Shown here: piece by piece, positions 53,395-61,418 of the stretch
Position numbering within the stretch: the first letter of the stretch is position 1
Layout: each line of letters opens with the position of its first letter
Assembly (NCBI RefSeq): GCF_036246005.1
Contig: NZ_CP109171.1
Span: 4,328,001-4,392,000 of the forward strand
Length of the DNA: 64,000 nt
Direction: 5' to 3'
From: Streptomyces sp. NBC_01723
GTDB taxonomy: Bacteria; Actinomycetota; Actinomycetes; Streptomycetales; Streptomycetaceae
Notes under the pieces: model-generated
What the model saw: the letters and a program-made list of their open reading frames with translations, nothing else
Told to the model about the DNA's origin: nothing
Database searches by the model: none
Program-made: the position numbers and the translations under genes

Positions 53395-53655
53395 TCAGCC
53401 GGTTCGTCCGAGCCGGGTGAAGGGGCCCATGGTCGATGCGTGCTCGGCGGCGAGGGCCTCGTAGTCGAGGCCGGTGGGGGCGTCCACCAGGCCGGTGTTG
53501 TAGCCGCAGGCACAGACGATGGTGACCTTGCCGGTGTGCCGGTACTCCATCCACTGTTCGCCGTTCGTGCCGGTGGGTGCGGGGCGCGATTCGGTGCGGG
53601 CGAGGAGATACAGGTGATGGTCGGGGGCCCAAGGCTGTTGGATGTGGGCGGTCAA
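53395..53655 (-). CDS. Small phage protein with CxC motif
   Basis: 86 residues (MTAHIQQPWAPDHHLYLLAR...). A central KVTIVCACGYNTG could bind metal. Soluble. No family recognised. Lies between the HNH gene and the packaging region. Confidence 0.7.
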   Translation of the reverse strand: MTAHIQQPWAPDHHLYLLARTESRPAPTGTNGEQWMEYRHTGKVTIVCACGYNTGLVDAPTGLDYEALAAEHASTMGPFTRLGRTG

Positions 53656-53665
53656 GGCGTTCCTC

Positions 53666-53959
53666 CTACGGTCCAGCGAACCAGTCGACCGAGGTGACCA
53701 GTTGGGTGACGGCGGCGAGGGGTTTGTCGCCCTTCTCGTTGTTGCACTTGCGGAGGCAGACGGGACAGCCGCGGTTGCCGTGGATCGGGGCGAGGTTGTC
53801 GGGGTCCTTGCGGGCGCCGCCCTTGCTGACGGGCTGGATGTGGTCGACGGCGGTGGCGTGGCCGTGGCCGCAGACGATGCACACGTCGGACTCGGCGAGG
53901 ACTTGGGCGCGGAGCTTGCGGAACTCGTAGGAGACCAGCTCGCTGCGGTCGGTGGCCAC
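53666..53959 (-). CDS. HNH endonuclease
   Basis: 97 residues from GTG 53959. Zinc pairs CIVCG and CPVCLRKC frame the HNH core AVDHIQPVSKGGARKDPDNL, with DH and the terminal CNNEKGDKP. HNH nucleases beside the terminase are a regular feature of cos-type packaging in siphoviruses, where they cooperate with the terminase. Confidence 0.9.
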   Translation of the reverse strand: MATDRSELVSYEFRKLRAQVLAESDVCIVCGHGHATAVDHIQPVSKGGARKDPDNLAPIHGNRGCPVCLRKCNNEKGDKPLAAVTQLVTSVDWFAGP

Positions 53960-53961
53960 GG

Positions 53962-54078
53962 TCAGTCCTTGCGGCGCTGCTTGAGGGCGTCCTCGATGGC
54001 GTTCCAGCCGTAGGCGAAGAGGGCGGCCAGGCCGACGGGGATGAAGGCGATCAGGAGCGTGGGCCAGGTCTCGCCCAT
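53962..54078 (-). CDS. 38-residue membrane peptide
   Basis: MGETWPTLLIAFIPVGLAALFAYG... with one membrane helix and a basic end; GGAGG precedes the ATG. Too short for usual gene callers. Function unknown; the stop is three bases from the HNH start. Confidence 0.65.
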   Translation of the reverse strand: MGETWPTLLIAFIPVGLAALFAYGWNAIEDALKQRRKD

Positions 54079-54104
54079 GGTTGCCTCCAGGTCTGGGCAT
54101 GACG

Positions 54105-54130
54105 GAGGCCCCGCCGGCGGGCAGGGCCTC
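54105..54130 (-). terminator. Terminator after the lipoprotein gene
   Basis: GAGGCCC / GGGCCTC stem with a 12-base loop, 16 bases past the lipoprotein stop. Confidence 0.65.
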
Positions 54131-54145
54131 GGGTGTTCGTGGCGG

Positions 54146-54643
54146 CTACTGCTGCACGGTGCCATCCAGCGCTTCGGCGATCTTCGGTGCCATGCGCTTG
54201 CTGTCGGCGAGAGCGGCCTCGTCGCGCGTCGGCAGGGTGATCGCCCACGCGTCTCGGGTGACTGCGACGCCGCCGAACTGCTTGGACAGGACGACCCATC
54301 CGTCCAAGGCCTGCGGGTTGGGGAACATGTTGATGCCCGCCTGCCCGGCCGGCTTGCTCTGGTCGGTGACGGTGAACTTGTAGGCGGTGCCGCCGACCTT
54401 GCTGATGTAGCTGGGGTCGGTTTCTTCCCGGAGCTTGGTGACGGTGAAGCCTGCGCCTGCGAGTGCGTCGGCGATGTCCTGCGCGGTCTCGTAGTTGCCG
54501 GCGGCCGGGGCGTTGGTGGTCGCGGCGGCCGGGCTCTTTGACGGGGCCGGAGGTGCGCTGGTGTCGTCGCTGTTGCTGCTGCACGCGGTGAGCGCGAGGG
54601 CGAGGGCGGCGAGGGCTGCGGCGGTTGTGGCGCGGGCGTGCAT
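54146..54643 (-). CDS. Lipoprotein carried by the element
   Basis: 165 residues from ATG 54643 behind GGGGGA. Signal peptide MHARATTAAALAALALALTAC with lipobox LTAC, then a Ser/Thr/Pro/Ala linker and a globular domain (YETAQDIADALAGAGFTVTK, SKRMAPKIAEALDGTV). It stands alone between two terminators, separate from structural and transfer genes, the usual layout of a gene expressed in the integrated state. Surface exclusion or lysogenic conversion is a reasonable guess. Confidence 0.82.
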   Translation of the reverse strand: MHARATTAAALAALALALTACSSNSDDTSAPPAPSKSPAAATTNAPAAGNYETAQDIADALAGAGFTVTKLREETDPSYISKVGGTAYKFTVTDQSKPAGQAGINMFPNPQALDGWVVLSKQFGGVAVTRDAWAITLPTRDEAALADSKRMAPKIAEALDGTVQQ

Positions 54644-54726
54644 GGGTCCCCCAGGGATGGCTGATGCTGGCGGGGCCATCATCGAGCATGTGGAGGCGCC
54701 GTGAAGGTGCAGTGATGTGGCTGTGA

Positions 54727-54774
54727 CACGACGAAGCCCCGACCGGGAACCCATGCGGTCGGGGCTTCGTCGTG
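54727..54774 (-). terminator. Terminator of the transfer operon
   Basis: Perfect 18-base inverted repeat with a 12-base loop, between the helix-turn-helix gene (ending 54958) and the lipoprotein gene. Confidence 0.9.
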
Positions 54775-54957
54775 AGATTGAAGAGCCCCGGCCGCTCCGC
54801 GACGAGCGTTTGAGTACCGGGGCGAAGCTTGGCCGATGCCGGTCGCGGCTGTGGCGTCGGACCTCCGTGCCTCCGGCTCAGAAGCCGGGGCTGCCTTTGG
54901 TGCCTGTTTCGGGGCACAGTTGTACACCCGGATCGTCACACAGCTTCTGACCTGCGG
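54775..54957. other. Noncoding gap
   Basis: 183 bases after the helix-turn-helix gene. I see no gene or clear signal; frames here are shadows. Confidence 0.4.
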
Positions 54958-55167
54958 TCAAGCAGCGCTGCGTGTGCGGCGTTCGAGGAGGATGGCGGTG
55001 ACGTCTTCGAGGCGGTACCAGGGCTGTCGTTCGGTGCCGCCGGCGCGGGTGAGGCGGCCTCGGTAGACGAGGTTGCGCACGCCTCCGAGGCTGCTGTCGA
55101 GGAGCCTGGCGGCTTGGTGGGCGGTGACGTAGCCGGGGCGGATGTTCTGCGACTCCATGCCCTCCAT
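54958..55167 (-). CDS. Small MerR/excisionase-like helix-turn-helix protein
   Basis: 69 residues. VTAHQAARLLDSSLGGVRNL followed by VYRGRLTRAGG and WYRLEDVTAILLERR is the HTH_17 (excisionase) pattern. Could be a transfer regulator or the directionality factor of the unseen integrase. Lies 115 bases downstream of the translocase gene on the same strand. AGGGGG precedes the ATG. Confidence 0.82.
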   Translation of the reverse strand: MEGMESQNIRPGYVTAHQAARLLDSSLGGVRNLVYRGRLTRAGGTERQPWYRLEDVTAILLERRTRSAA

Positions 55168-55206
55168 GATGCCCCCTGAGGCTGTGGATCAGGGGGTGAT
55201 CCTTCA

Positions 55207-55350
55207 CCCCTCTACGGGCACTACCGTGCAGGTCGCTGGCCTCTACGGGCCCCACTACCGGGGTAGCGGGGCCCCTCTACATCAGGCGCTGTCCGGAGAG
55301 TCTCCGGAAGGGGTCTCCGTAGCGGGGGGCGTAGTGGGCTCCCCCTCTAC
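55207..55350. repeat. Short repeats at the 3' end of the translocase gene
   Basis: CCCCTCTAC occurs at 55207, 55272 and 55342, with a shorter copy CCTCTAC at 55240, and related GTAGYGGG boxes at 55263, 55319 and 55331. A near-perfect hairpin (GGGCCCC-CTACC, 55248-55275) lies just past the stop. Streptomyces clt loci, bound by TraB, consist of short direct repeats near traB. Confidence 0.5.
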
Positions 55351-57474
55351 CCGCCGTGCCGCGAGGAGCAGTTCGGCGGGCACCGCGGCCTCAAGGTCGG
55401 CCCTGCGGTAGCCGGCCCGGTTGATGCCGCCGACTTTGACCTGCTTGGTGGTGCGGTCGACGCCCGCGGCTTCCAGCTCGGCGGCCAGCTGCTCGGCGTC
55501 CCAGTCTCCGTACCGGTCCTCGTCGACGTTGACGAGGCGATCGAGGAGGTCGGCGGTATGCATGCGGTCGGTGTGCCGCATGACGTCGAGGCAGTCGGAC
55601 AGGACAGGGGCGATGGACAGGCCCGCCTGGTCGGCGGCGGCGGTGACGTCGCCGACCGCGTCGCCGGTGAGCTGCTTGTGGGTGATGCGCAGGGCACGGC
55701 CGCGCTGGCACAGCTCGGCGAAGCCGGGGCCGGGCAGGAAGTCGGCGCGGACGGTGACGAAGCTGGCGGGCCCGGTGACCAGCACGCCGGTGCCCCGGTG
55801 GTCTTCGGAGAGGACGGAGGCGTCGGCACCCTGCGCGGCCTTGCCCTTGCCGAGGACCATGTCCGAGCTGGTCTGGTCGACGACCTGCGTGCAGTACCGC
55901 AGGGTGATGATCTCCCGGAGCTTGGTGGGCACGGAGTCGGCGTCGGGTCGCTGGGAGGCGAAGTTGGAGATGAACCCGGCGGCCGGGCCGCGGCGGGCGA
56001 TGCGGCACAGGTCGTTGATGACCTGCTCGCGGTCGTCGCGCTCCATCGCGGTGAAGTACTCCTGGAGTTCGTCGATCGTGACGAAGATGACGGGCAGGTT
56101 GTACTTCTCGACGATGGCCGGGGTGAGCTTGCCCTCGGGGCAGACGGAGACGGGCAGGCCGCGCAGCAGCACGAACCGGCGTTCCATCTCGGCGAGCAGC
56201 TCCTTGAGCATGGCCTTGAGGGCTTCCACGGCGTCGTCCTCGGCGCCCATGACGAGGCGGTGGGCGACGGCCTTCATGGGCATCCAGTCGGCGCCGCCCT
56301 TGCCGTCGGCGACGTAGTGCCGGACGTAGGGGTCGAGGAGGCCGGCGGCGGTCATGAGGCGCTGGGTGAACGTCTTTCCGCGGCGGGGGAGGCCGCCGAA
56401 GAACAGGGACTGCCACATGATCGGCACGGTGATGCGGTTGCCGCGGGCGTCCTGCCCGAAGGGGATCGGTTCCCACACGGAGAACTTCTCGGCCTTGACC
56501 AGCGGCGACGGGTTCGGGTCGCCGAGGTAGGGGTCATCGTCGGCGACCCACATGGAGACGCGTCCGGCGTTGCCGCCGGCGGCCGCGCGGACGCGGGCGG
56601 CGATGACCTGGATTTCGTCGACGCCGAGTTCGGCGGCGATGGCGGTTCGCTTGGCGAGGACGTCGGCGGCGGTCTTCCCGCCGCCCTTGGGCAGGTCGAA
56701 GATGACGGCCCAGCCGTTGCCGTCGCGGACGGGCCCCATGACGCAGGTGATGCGGGGGCCTTCGTCGTCGCCCTTGCCCTGCTTGAGCAGGCCGGCGGCG
56801 CGCAGGGCGTCGTTGAGCTGCTGCGCGGACATGTCGATGCGCAGGGGCGGTGTGGGGTTGTCGAGGAGCTGCACGTCGTCGCCGCGGCCGAGGTAGGCGA
56901 GGGGGAGCGCGGCGGCGGCGACCATGCCGGCCTGGACGGGCAGCGGGGCGAGGTACCAGCCGACGGCGGTTGCGGCGACGGCGGTTGCGGCGGCGCCCCA
57001 CCTCCAGCGGCGGGTGATGGTGCGCTGCCGGTGGGCGAGGGCGTAGCGGGCGGCGGTCTCGACGTCTTCGGGCTTGGCCTTGACCTGCGCGCGCAGGGCT
57101 TTTACGGGGGCGGTCTGGTCGTGGGCGGTGAGGGTGGGCCACAGGCCGCGCACAGCACGCCACAGGCCCTTGGTGGCCAGCCACGCGGTACGGAGGGCGT
57201 ACTTGGGTGCCCGCAGCAGGTGGTAGCGGGCGTGCCACAGGCAGAGCCGGCCGAGGGCGGCGGTGTTGGCCTTGAGGCTGGCGGCGGACCGCGCCCAGGT
57301 GGGGAGGATCGGCACGTCGGGGACGGTGAGCCAGTCGGCGAGGGGGTTGTCCGGCCGGTCGACGGCCTCGCCCTCGTGGTTGTCGTCGCCGGGGGGCTCG
57401 GGGGCGAACTTGAGCAGGCTCACCTGCGGGTTGGCGTGGCCGTTGACTACGGGCGGGGTGAGGGTTTCCGTCAT
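55282..57474 (-). CDS. FtsK/SpoIIIE-type conjugative DNA translocase (TraB-like)
   Basis: 730 residues from ATG 57474 (MTETLTPPVVNGHANPQVSL); the longer frame lacks coding character. Two membrane helices at about 158-196 tether it. Walker A GGLPRRGKT at 360-368 and Walker B VIFVTIDE at 462-469 define the motor. The C-terminus (YGDWDAEQLAAELEAAGVDR, INRAGYRRADLEAAVP) looks like a winged helix, the part that reads clt repeats in TraB. In Streptomyces such proteins alone move double-stranded plasmid DNA between hyphae. It lies in an operon with Spd-like genes, not with cell-division genes. Confidence 0.9.
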   Translation of the reverse strand: MTETLTPPVVNGHANPQVSLLKFAPEPPGDDNHEGEAVDRPDNPLADWLTVPDVPILPTWARSAASLKANTAALGRLCLWHARYHLLRAPKYALRTAWLATKGLWRAVRGLWPTLTAHDQTAPVKALRAQVKAKPEDVETAARYALAHRQRTITRRWRWGAAATAVAATAVGWYLAPLPVQAGMVAAAALPLAYLGRGDDVQLLDNPTPPLRIDMSAQQLNDALRAAGLLKQGKGDDEGPRITCVMGPVRDGNGWAVIFDLPKGGGKTAADVLAKRTAIAAELGVDEIQVIAARVRAAAGGNAGRVSMWVADDDPYLGDPNPSPLVKAEKFSVWEPIPFGQDARGNRITVPIMWQSLFFGGLPRRGKTFTQRLMTAAGLLDPYVRHYVADGKGGADWMPMKAVAHRLVMGAEDDAVEALKAMLKELLAEMERRFVLLRGLPVSVCPEGKLTPAIVEKYNLPVIFVTIDELQEYFTAMERDDREQVINDLCRIARRGPAAGFISNFASQRPDADSVPTKLREIITLRYCTQVVDQTSSDMVLGKGKAAQGADASVLSEDHRGTGVLVTGPASFVTVRADFLPGPGFAELCQRGRALRITHKQLTGDAVGDVTAAADQAGLSIAPVLSDCLDVMRHTDRMHTADLLDRLVNVDEDRYGDWDAEQLAAELEAAGVDRTTKQVKVGGINRAGYRRADLEAAVPAELLLAARRVEGEPTTPPATETPSGDSPDSA

Positions 57475-57559
57475 GATGATGCTCTCCGGTCGTTCTGTTG
57501 GGCGGTCCGGGGCCCGGGGCGGCGGCTGCTTGGCGGTAGGACGCCGCCCCGGGGTTGAG

Positions 57560-57736
57560 CTACTTGCCGTTCTTGCGCTTGGCGGCCTGACGCTCGATGC
57601 GCTCGACGCGCCTCTTGAGGTCACTGATGTCGACGTTGGGGCCTGCCATGCCACGCTTGGCCATGCGGGCGATCAGCGTTCCGATGCGAGCCTTCTCGCC
57701 GAACGTGAGGTCGCTGGACTTGATGTCGTCGGCCAT
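57560..57736 (-). CDS. Small helical protein of the transfer operon
   Basis: 58 residues (MADDIKSSDLTFGEKARIGT...), ending in a basic coiled helix (DLKRRVERIERQAAKRKNGK). Two bases from the stop of the upstream gene. Unknown function. Confidence 0.75.
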   Translation of the reverse strand: MADDIKSSDLTFGEKARIGTLIARMAKRGMAGPNVDISDLKRRVERIERQAAKRKNGK

Positions 57737-57738
57737 GG

Positions 57739-58047
57739 TCACTTGCCCTTCTGGTAGTCGCGCCACATGGACCGGAGGACCAGGGCGAGGATCGCGACGG
57801 ACACGGCGCCGATAGCGACGGCGACGGCGAACAGGGCGGCGACCAGGCCCCCGGCGATGCCGAGGAACCCGATCGTCAGCCACTTCTTGGCGTCGAACTC
57901 GGACCGGACGGCCGGGGCCGGGGTGACCGGCTGCGGCTGGGCGGCCTGCTGGGTGGCGAGGACGGCAGCGACGATCTGCGCGACGTCGACACTGTTCTGC
58001 GCGGCCTCGCGGGCGGCGGCTTCCGCCTTCTCCAGGGCGTCACTCAC
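57739..58047 (-). CDS. Spd-like membrane protein
   Basis: 102 residues from GTG 58047 overlapping the upstream stop (GTGA). A helical N-terminus with an Ala/Gln/Pro linker and two membrane segments (LTIGFLGIAGGLVAALFAVA and AIGAVSVAILALVLRSMW). Small two-helix proteins next to traB spread plasmids within the mycelium (Spd proteins); assignment rests on context and topology. Confidence 0.75.
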   Translation of the reverse strand: MSDALEKAEAAAREAAQNSVDVAQIVAAVLATQQAAQPQPVTPAPAVRSEFDAKKWLTIGFLGIAGGLVAALFAVAVAIGAVSVAILALVLRSMWRDYQKGK

Positions 58048-58235
58048 GACGTCCACCCCCGGACGGTGCGGGAGATGCGGGGCCAGGCCCAGACGCCCAG
58101 GGCGGCGGCGAGCAGCGGCGGGTAGGAGGCGGCGGCCACGGCGGCGGTGCCGGCGATGGCGAGGAGGATCGCGCCCAGGGCCGGGAAGGCGACGAGGAGG
58201 CCGAGGAGGGCGCCGAAGATGATGCGCATCATCAC
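58044..58235 (-). CDS. Spd-like small membrane protein
   Basis: 63 residues, almost entirely hydrophobic (two helices, IIFGALLGLLVAFPALGAIL and PPLLAAALGVWAW), with a basic end. GTG 58235 (or ATG 58232) overlaps the stop of the upstream gene. Spread-protein role inferred from neighbours. Confidence 0.75.
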   Translation of the reverse strand: MMMRIIFGALLGLLVAFPALGAILLAIAGTAAVAAASYPPLLAAALGVWAWPRISRTVRGWTS

Positions 58236-59329
58236 GCGTAGCCCCCGTTCCCGGGGTCCCGCTTGGCCTTCGGCTTGCGCGAGAGGACGGTGCGGACGTA
58301 GGCCTCGTCGACTGAGATCCGGTGCCGGTCGGCGACCGCGCGGACGATGTCGGAGGCGCGCGCATCATCGCCGAGGGATGATGCGGCCTCCCGGATAGCT
58401 GCGGTCTTCGCGCCGCGCGGCAGGGCGTTGACCTGCTGCGCATCATCCGCATCATCGCGTTCGACTTCGTACTCGGCGGGCTTGCGGCCGAGGACCAGGG
58501 CGACGGCTACGGCGTCGACGTGGATGTCGTAGGTGCCGAGGAGGTGGGCGAGTTCGGCGGGGGCCGCATCAGGCCGCGCATCATGCGCGAGGCGGATCGC
58601 ATCATCCGGGTCCATGCCGGCGAAGTGGGCGCGCAGGGCCTCGGTCGCGGACACCGGCCGGGGCGTTGCGGGGTCCTTCTGGGACCTCTCAACCACCGGG
58701 GCGTCGTACATGGATGCGAGGGCCGCATCGGCTCCGTCCTTCACACGGTGGCGTTGCACCTCGACGAGACCGGCGCCCAGCTCGGCGTCACCGACGCCGA
58801 CGTGCCGGGCCAGCCGCCAGTAGCGACGCACCGCCGATTTCTGCTTCCGCGCGTCGGGGTGCCCGTTGGCGACGGCCCGGTGGTGGGCGATCTGGCGGGC
58901 GACGTCGGCGTTGCGGCGCTGGGTCTCGGCGTCCACGCCGGTGGTGAAGACGACCACCGACCGGGCGACGAAGCCCAGGCCCTCGGCGGCGCCGGACATG
59001 GCCAGCGGGGTGACCGCGTACACCGCGGCCTCCCGGGCCGTCTCGGCGATCGTGACGCCGATGCACGCGGCGGAGACGGGGGCGAGCCACATACCGAGCC
59101 GGACGACACCCGGGGAGGACTGGCCGAGCATGGTCCGCAGCAGCATGACCAGGGCCAGGATCAGGGTGAGGCCCTCGCCGGCGGCGACGACGCCCGCGGC
59201 CGTGGCCTGCCGGTGGAACTCGGTGACGGCGTTGGTGTAGGTGCCCCAGCCGCCGGCGGCGCCGACGGCGACCATGAGGACGGCGGCGACGACCAGGACG
59301 GCGATCTGCCACCCGGTGAGCTTCCTCAT
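58232..59329 (-). CDS. DUF2637-like membrane protein with C-terminal helix-turn-helix region
   Basis: 365 residues. Four membrane helices in the first 130 residues (GWQIAVLVVAAVLMVAVGAA, GEGLTLILALVMLLRTMLG, LGMWLAPVSAACIGVTIAET) with the DUF2637 layout, then a soluble half ending in two helix-turn-helix-like blocks (ELAHLLGTYDIHVDAVAVAL; DIVRAVADRHRISVDEAYVR). Such proteins accompany traB on Streptomyces elements and may contact DNA and membrane together. Overlaps both neighbours by four bases. Confidence 0.8.
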   Translation of the reverse strand: MRKLTGWQIAVLVVAAVLMVAVGAAGGWGTYTNAVTEFHRQATAAGVVAAGEGLTLILALVMLLRTMLGQSSPGVVRLGMWLAPVSAACIGVTIAETAREAAVYAVTPLAMSGAAEGLGFVARSVVVFTTGVDAETQRRNADVARQIAHHRAVANGHPDARKQKSAVRRYWRLARHVGVGDAELGAGLVEVQRHRVKDGADAALASMYDAPVVERSQKDPATPRPVSATEALRAHFAGMDPDDAIRLAHDARPDAAPAELAHLLGTYDIHVDAVAVALVLGRKPAEYEVERDDADDAQQVNALPRGAKTAAIREAASSLGDDARASDIVRAVADRHRISVDEAYVRTVLSRKPKAKRDPGNGGYA

Positions 59330-59544
59330 CGCTGCTCACCCCGCTCTGCCTCGATCGTGGCGAGCAGGACGCGCAGGCGGCAGTTGAGGGCGAACGCCGC
59401 GGTCCGCATGTCGTGGTCGTCGTGGATGTTCAGGCTGGCGGTCTCATCGAGGATCTGCCGGGTGACGGCGAGTTCTACGTCGAGGCTGGCGAAGACCACG
59501 GGCGTCTTGGCCGGGTCGTGCAGCGGGTCGTAGGCGGTGGTCAT
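59326..59544 (-). CDS. Small protein of the transfer operon
   Basis: 72 residues (MTTAYDPLHDPAKTPVVFAS...), helical, no cysteines. ATGA overlaps at both ends. No family recognised. Confidence 0.75.
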   Translation of the reverse strand: MTTAYDPLHDPAKTPVVFASLDVELAVTRQILDETASLNIHDDHDMRTAAFALNCRLRVLLATIEAERGEQR

Positions 59545-60269
59545 CGCTGCTCACCTCGCAGGTGGTCGAGGCCGGTGATGGCCCGGTCGAGGCGGACGGC
59601 GGCGACGCGGAGGGCCTGGGCGATGTGCCGGGCGTCCTCGGGGGCGACGTTGGCGTCGACGTCGACGCGGATGGACAGCAGCGGCGCCTGCTCCCGCTGC
59701 TTGTCGGCGTGCGGTGCGTGGGTGATGTTGGCTTCGAGGACGGGGATGCGGCCGTACCGGGCGGTGACGGCGCCGGCGGTGGTGGAGGGCCCGTTGTGGG
59801 TGAGGTCGGCGAGGTAGCCGACCAGCTCGTCGTCGTGGCCGACGCACCAGGCGGGTTCGGGCACGGTGACCTCGCCCTGGTCGAGGGTCTGGAGGGTGAC
59901 GGATCCCTGGCTGTACCGGGGGTCCTGCGGGGTGCGCGGGGCGGCCGGGCGCCGGGTGTAGGCGCGGTCGATCGCGGCGTCGAGTTCGGCCGCGTGCTCG
60001 GGGGTGATCCGCTCGGCGACGACGGAGGCTTCCCGGTGCAGGTCGATGACGGAGGCTGCGCCGAGGTAGCCCTCGATCTCGCGGCGGACGTCGAGGACGT
60101 CCATGTCGGCGAGCGGGGGTTCGCCGCCCATCTGGGCGTGGCCGATGGCGAGGGCGGTGCGCAGCTGCTCACGGGACAGCGGGAGGGCGATCTGGACGAT
60201 GGCGAGGTTGTCGGCCTGGTCGTCGCCGACGATCTCGGTGGGCCCGAAGACGGGCGGGACTGCGCTCAT
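59541..60269 (-). CDS. DUF6907-like protein
   Basis: 242 residues. The C-terminal two thirds carry the block VPEPAWCVGHDDELVGYLAD, then GRIPVLEANITHAP and LLSIRVDVDANVAPEDARHI, which I associate with DUF6907 proteins of Streptomyces elements. Coupled by overlap to genes on both sides. Function unknown. Confidence 0.75.
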   Translation of the reverse strand: MSAVPPVFGPTEIVGDDQADNLAIVQIALPLSREQLRTALAIGHAQMGGEPPLADMDVLDVRREIEGYLGAASVIDLHREASVVAERITPEHAAELDAAIDRAYTRRPAAPRTPQDPRYSQGSVTLQTLDQGEVTVPEPAWCVGHDDELVGYLADLTHNGPSTTAGAVTARYGRIPVLEANITHAPHADKQREQAPLLSIRVDVDANVAPEDARHIAQALRVAAVRLDRAITGLDHLRGEQR

Positions 60270-60427
60270 CGGGCACCGCCGGTCTTGGCGATGGTGCCGG
60301 TGACTCCGGCCGCGGTGACGCGCACGGTGAGGGTGCGGCCCGGGTTCCGGCGGATGATGCCCGCGGCGATGAGCCGGCGGGTCGGGGTGGTGCCGCGGCG
60401 GACCGCGGGCATGGCAATATCGGTCAT
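60266..60427 (-). CDS. Small basic protein
   Basis: 53 residues from ATG 60427 with CAGGAG upstream (MTDIAMPAVRRGTTPTRRLI). Arg/Thr-rich beta-like. Short basic proteins of this form are frequent between rep and tra genes of actinomycete elements. A terminator precedes it, so it begins the transfer operon. Confidence 0.72.
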   Translation of the reverse strand: MTDIAMPAVRRGTTPTRRLIAAGIIRRNPGRTLTVRVTAAGVTGTIAKTGGAR

Positions 60428-60481
60428 GCCGACTCCTGCTCTGATCAGGATGTTCGGTAGAGGGCCGGGTGGCGCGCGCGC

Positions 60482-60499
60482 CGGGGGCTGCAACCCCCG
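60482..60499 (-). terminator. Hairpin upstream of the transfer operon
   Basis: CGGGGG / CCCCCG with a six-base loop, 23 bases past the stop of the helix-turn-helix gene at 60523. Confidence 0.55.
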
Positions 60500-60522
60500 A
60501 GCTGCTGCCCGGTCCTCGCTGT

Positions 60523-60756
60523 CTATTCGGTTGTGGTGCCGCCAGTCTTCCGGCGCTCGTACTTCTTGATCGCCTTGTCGACGGCGTTCCAGCTGAGGCC
60601 GAGGTCGCGGGCGACGTCGGCGATGGTGCCGAGGTCGGCTACTCCTTCGAGTAGGGCCTCGGCGCGGCGGTCGGCGGCTTCGGTGACGAGGCCGGTGAGC
60701 TGCTGCAACAGCGCGTCCTCGTCGTGGATCCGTTCCCGCCAGGGTCTCGGTTCCAT
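60523..60756 (-). CDS. Helix-turn-helix regulator
   Basis: 77 residues from ATG 60756. GTIADVARDLGLSWNAVDKA is a helix-turn-helix, followed by a basic end (IKKYERRKTGGTTTE). Its promoter fits a leaderless mRNA with an operator between the boxes, which suggests autoregulation. It directly precedes the transfer operon. Confidence 0.8.
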   Translation of the reverse strand: MEPRPWRERIHDEDALLQQLTGLVTEAADRRAEALLEGVADLGTIADVARDLGLSWNAVDKAIKKYERRKTGGTTTE

Positions 60757-60792
60757 CACCGCTACGCTAATCCAACCCGGGGTTAGATGCAA
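60757..60792 (-). promoter_or_regulatory. Sigma70-type promoter with internal palindrome, leaderless start
   Basis: On the minus strand: -35 TTGCAT (60792-60787), 17-base spacer, -10 TAGCGT (60769-60764), ATG only seven bases further. The spacer holds AACCCCGGGTT, a symmetrical box well placed for repression. Confidence 0.6.
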
Positions 60793-60797
60793 GCTCT

Positions 60798-61418
60798 TCA
60801 CGCTGCTTCCTCCGGCTGGAAGTGCAGGAGCATCAGCCAGTCCCGCTCGGTCTCGTAGGCGTAACCGCACCACCGGCACTTCACCCTGGCCTGGCCTGGT
60901 AGCCGGGAGATGACCGCGCCGCACACCACGCCGTCCGTGTCCGCGGCAACGCACGTCCCCAGCCGCTGCGCGCGCGGCGCCGGGTCGCCGACGATCGAGC
61001 GAGCGGCCAGCTCCAGCTCCCGCACCTCCCGCGCCAACTCGCCGGCTGCCGGGTAGTGCTCGGCGATCCACTCCAGCTCCATCGCGAGCCAGCGGCAGTC
61101 CGGGGCGAGGTCGGCCGGCGGCGGCCCGCCGTGGTGAGGCCAGCGGACGCGCTGCACGTCGGTACGCCACAGGTGGATCACCTCGGCGGCCCGCGCGGTG
61201 TTCACCTCGTCGAGGACGGACTCGTCGAGCGGTGACCGGGGGCCGGCCGTGCTCGCCGTGACGAACTCGGCGGGCCCGGACCGGCGGGGCACCAGGCACT
61301 CGGCGACCTCGTCGTACAGGGTCGGCAGGTCGGCCAGCTGCGCGGTCAGGCGGACGATGTGCCGCTCGCACAGGTACCGGCCGCCCGCGTCGGCGCCGCA
61401 CAGCTCGCATGCGGTCAA
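60798..61418 (-). CDS. Zinc-finger-like protein with N- and C-terminal Cys motifs
   Basis: 206 residues from TTG 61418, overlapping the upstream stop. CELCGADAGGRYLCERHIVR at the N-terminus and CRWCGYAYETERDWLMLLHF near the C-terminus form two zinc sites. The middle (WLAMELEWIAEHYPAAGELA) is helical. Element-specific; probably a DNA-binding accessory protein. Confidence 0.78.
   Translation of the reverse strand: MTACELCGADAGGRYLCERHIVRLTAQLADLPTLYDEVAECLVPRRSGPAEFVTASTAGPRSPLDESVLDEVNTARAAEVIHLWRTDVQRVRWPHHGGPPPADLAPDCRWLAMELEWIAEHYPAAGELAREVRELELAARSIVGDPAPRAQRLGTCVAADTDGVVCGAVISRLPGQARVKCRWCGYAYETERDWLMLLHFQPEEAA

Noticed and set aside
55282..57474. FtsK-like gene as the chromosomal cell-division FtsK
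   Set aside because: It is shorter, has only two membrane helices, carries a TraB-like P-loop context and lies among element genes.
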